Shown here: positions 63,744 to 64,000 of the stretch, one piece after another | Numbering within the stretch: the first letter of the stretch is position 1 | Layout: the number at the start of each line of letters is the position of its first letter | NCBI GenBank assembly: GCA_015183035.1 | Contig: JACZZP010000006.1 | Coordinates: 1-64,000, forward strand | Direction of reading: 5' to 3' | From: Meloidogyne chitwoodi | Taxonomy: Eukaryota; Nematoda; Chromadorea; Rhabditida; Meloidogynidae | Length of the DNA: 64,000 bases | Notes under the pieces: generated by a model | What the model was told of the DNA's origin: nothing | The model's input: the letters and a program-made list of their open reading frames with translations, nothing else | Databases searched by the model: none | Made by a program: the position numbers and the translations under genes

Positions 63744-64000
63744 AAAGACAAATGTTTATTTATGTGAGATAGGTTAGTTTAACAAATGTAATTGGACGAT
63801 TTTCTTATTCTCGTTAATTTTATTGAATTGTGTCCAGAGTTTGTTTAACAACTATTTCTCTATACCTTTCCATTTTTCATATTATTGTAGATTAAATTCC
63901 ATTATTTTAAGTAAATTTGATATTCGATAAATTTCCAAACATTTCAGTTAATTTTTTTAAGAGTTTTAATTAGATAATTCAAAATAAATTTGGCAAATTT
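63744..64000. other. 3' flank to window edge
   Basis: AT-rich sequence after the last stop codon, presumably the 3' untranslated region. No further feature is visible. Confidence 0.5.

Overview
This window is nuclear DNA from a nematode. It is very AT-rich and its genes are cut into many small exons by introns mostly 40-100 bases long. The gene content is nematode-typical: three cuticle collagens with subtilisin-type processing sites, a beta-type insulin-like peptide, Cys-loop channels of nematode clades, a TWK-type two-pore potassium channel and a secreted galectin. Base composition and unusually frequent GC-AG introns (nine supported by reading frame, about 200 introns modelled) fit a plant-parasitic tylenchid, most simply a root-knot nematode (Meloidogyne). 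That last step is inference. No viral, bacterial, CRISPR or insertion-sequence material was seen.

Layout. 1-1560 holds two nucleosome-sized satellite families: a 167-bp tandem array, then a roughly 168-bp monomer arranged as a 337-bp dimer. 2728-5945 (+) is an anion-type Cys-loop channel. 6133-6942 (-) is a small cysteine-rich secreted protein. 7358-11105 (-) is a two-pore K+ channel whose tail carries an array of TQT-type motifs. 12906-15889 (+) is an alpha-type nicotinic receptor subunit. 16451-18521 (-) is the Runx factor rnt-1. 20979-24321 (-) holds two tandem cuticle collagens. 25011-26460 (+) is an R-Ras/M-Ras GTPase. 26866-31157 (+) holds two unrecognised secreted or membrane proteins. 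31203-32467 (-) holds a small secreted protein and a small acylated protein. 33670-34556 (-) is an insulin-like precursor. 37601-38904 (-) is a galectin. 39626-41108 (+) is TRAM. 43174-47975 (+) is a FERM protein with a degenerate tyrosine-phosphatase domain. 48511-50588 (-) is a TMEM151 homologue. 52048-53587 (+) is a third collagen. 53821-55373 (-) is a thyroglobulin-1/Kunitz/lustrin secreted protein. 56107-60001 (+) is an NRAMP metal transporter. 60347-61560 is repeats and a tRNA-like element. 61825-63743 (+) is a Barentsz/CASC3-like RNA-binding protein.

The genes do not form one pathway. Several act in nerve and muscle (both Cys-loop channels and the K2P channel), the collagens build cuticle, and the insulin-like peptide, galectin and Kunitz protein are secreted. 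Exons were chained by hand from splice signals, reading-frame continuity and recognised protein motifs. Every multi-exon model given with exon coordinates keeps frame throughout. Untranslated regions, trans-splice sites and the start of the first channel are not resolved.

Most worth a second look: the multivalent TQT array in the potassium-channel tail; the in-frame duplication in rnt-1 that turned an intron tail into coding sequence; the inactive phosphatase domain; the high GC-AG intron use; and the unusual insulin precursor.
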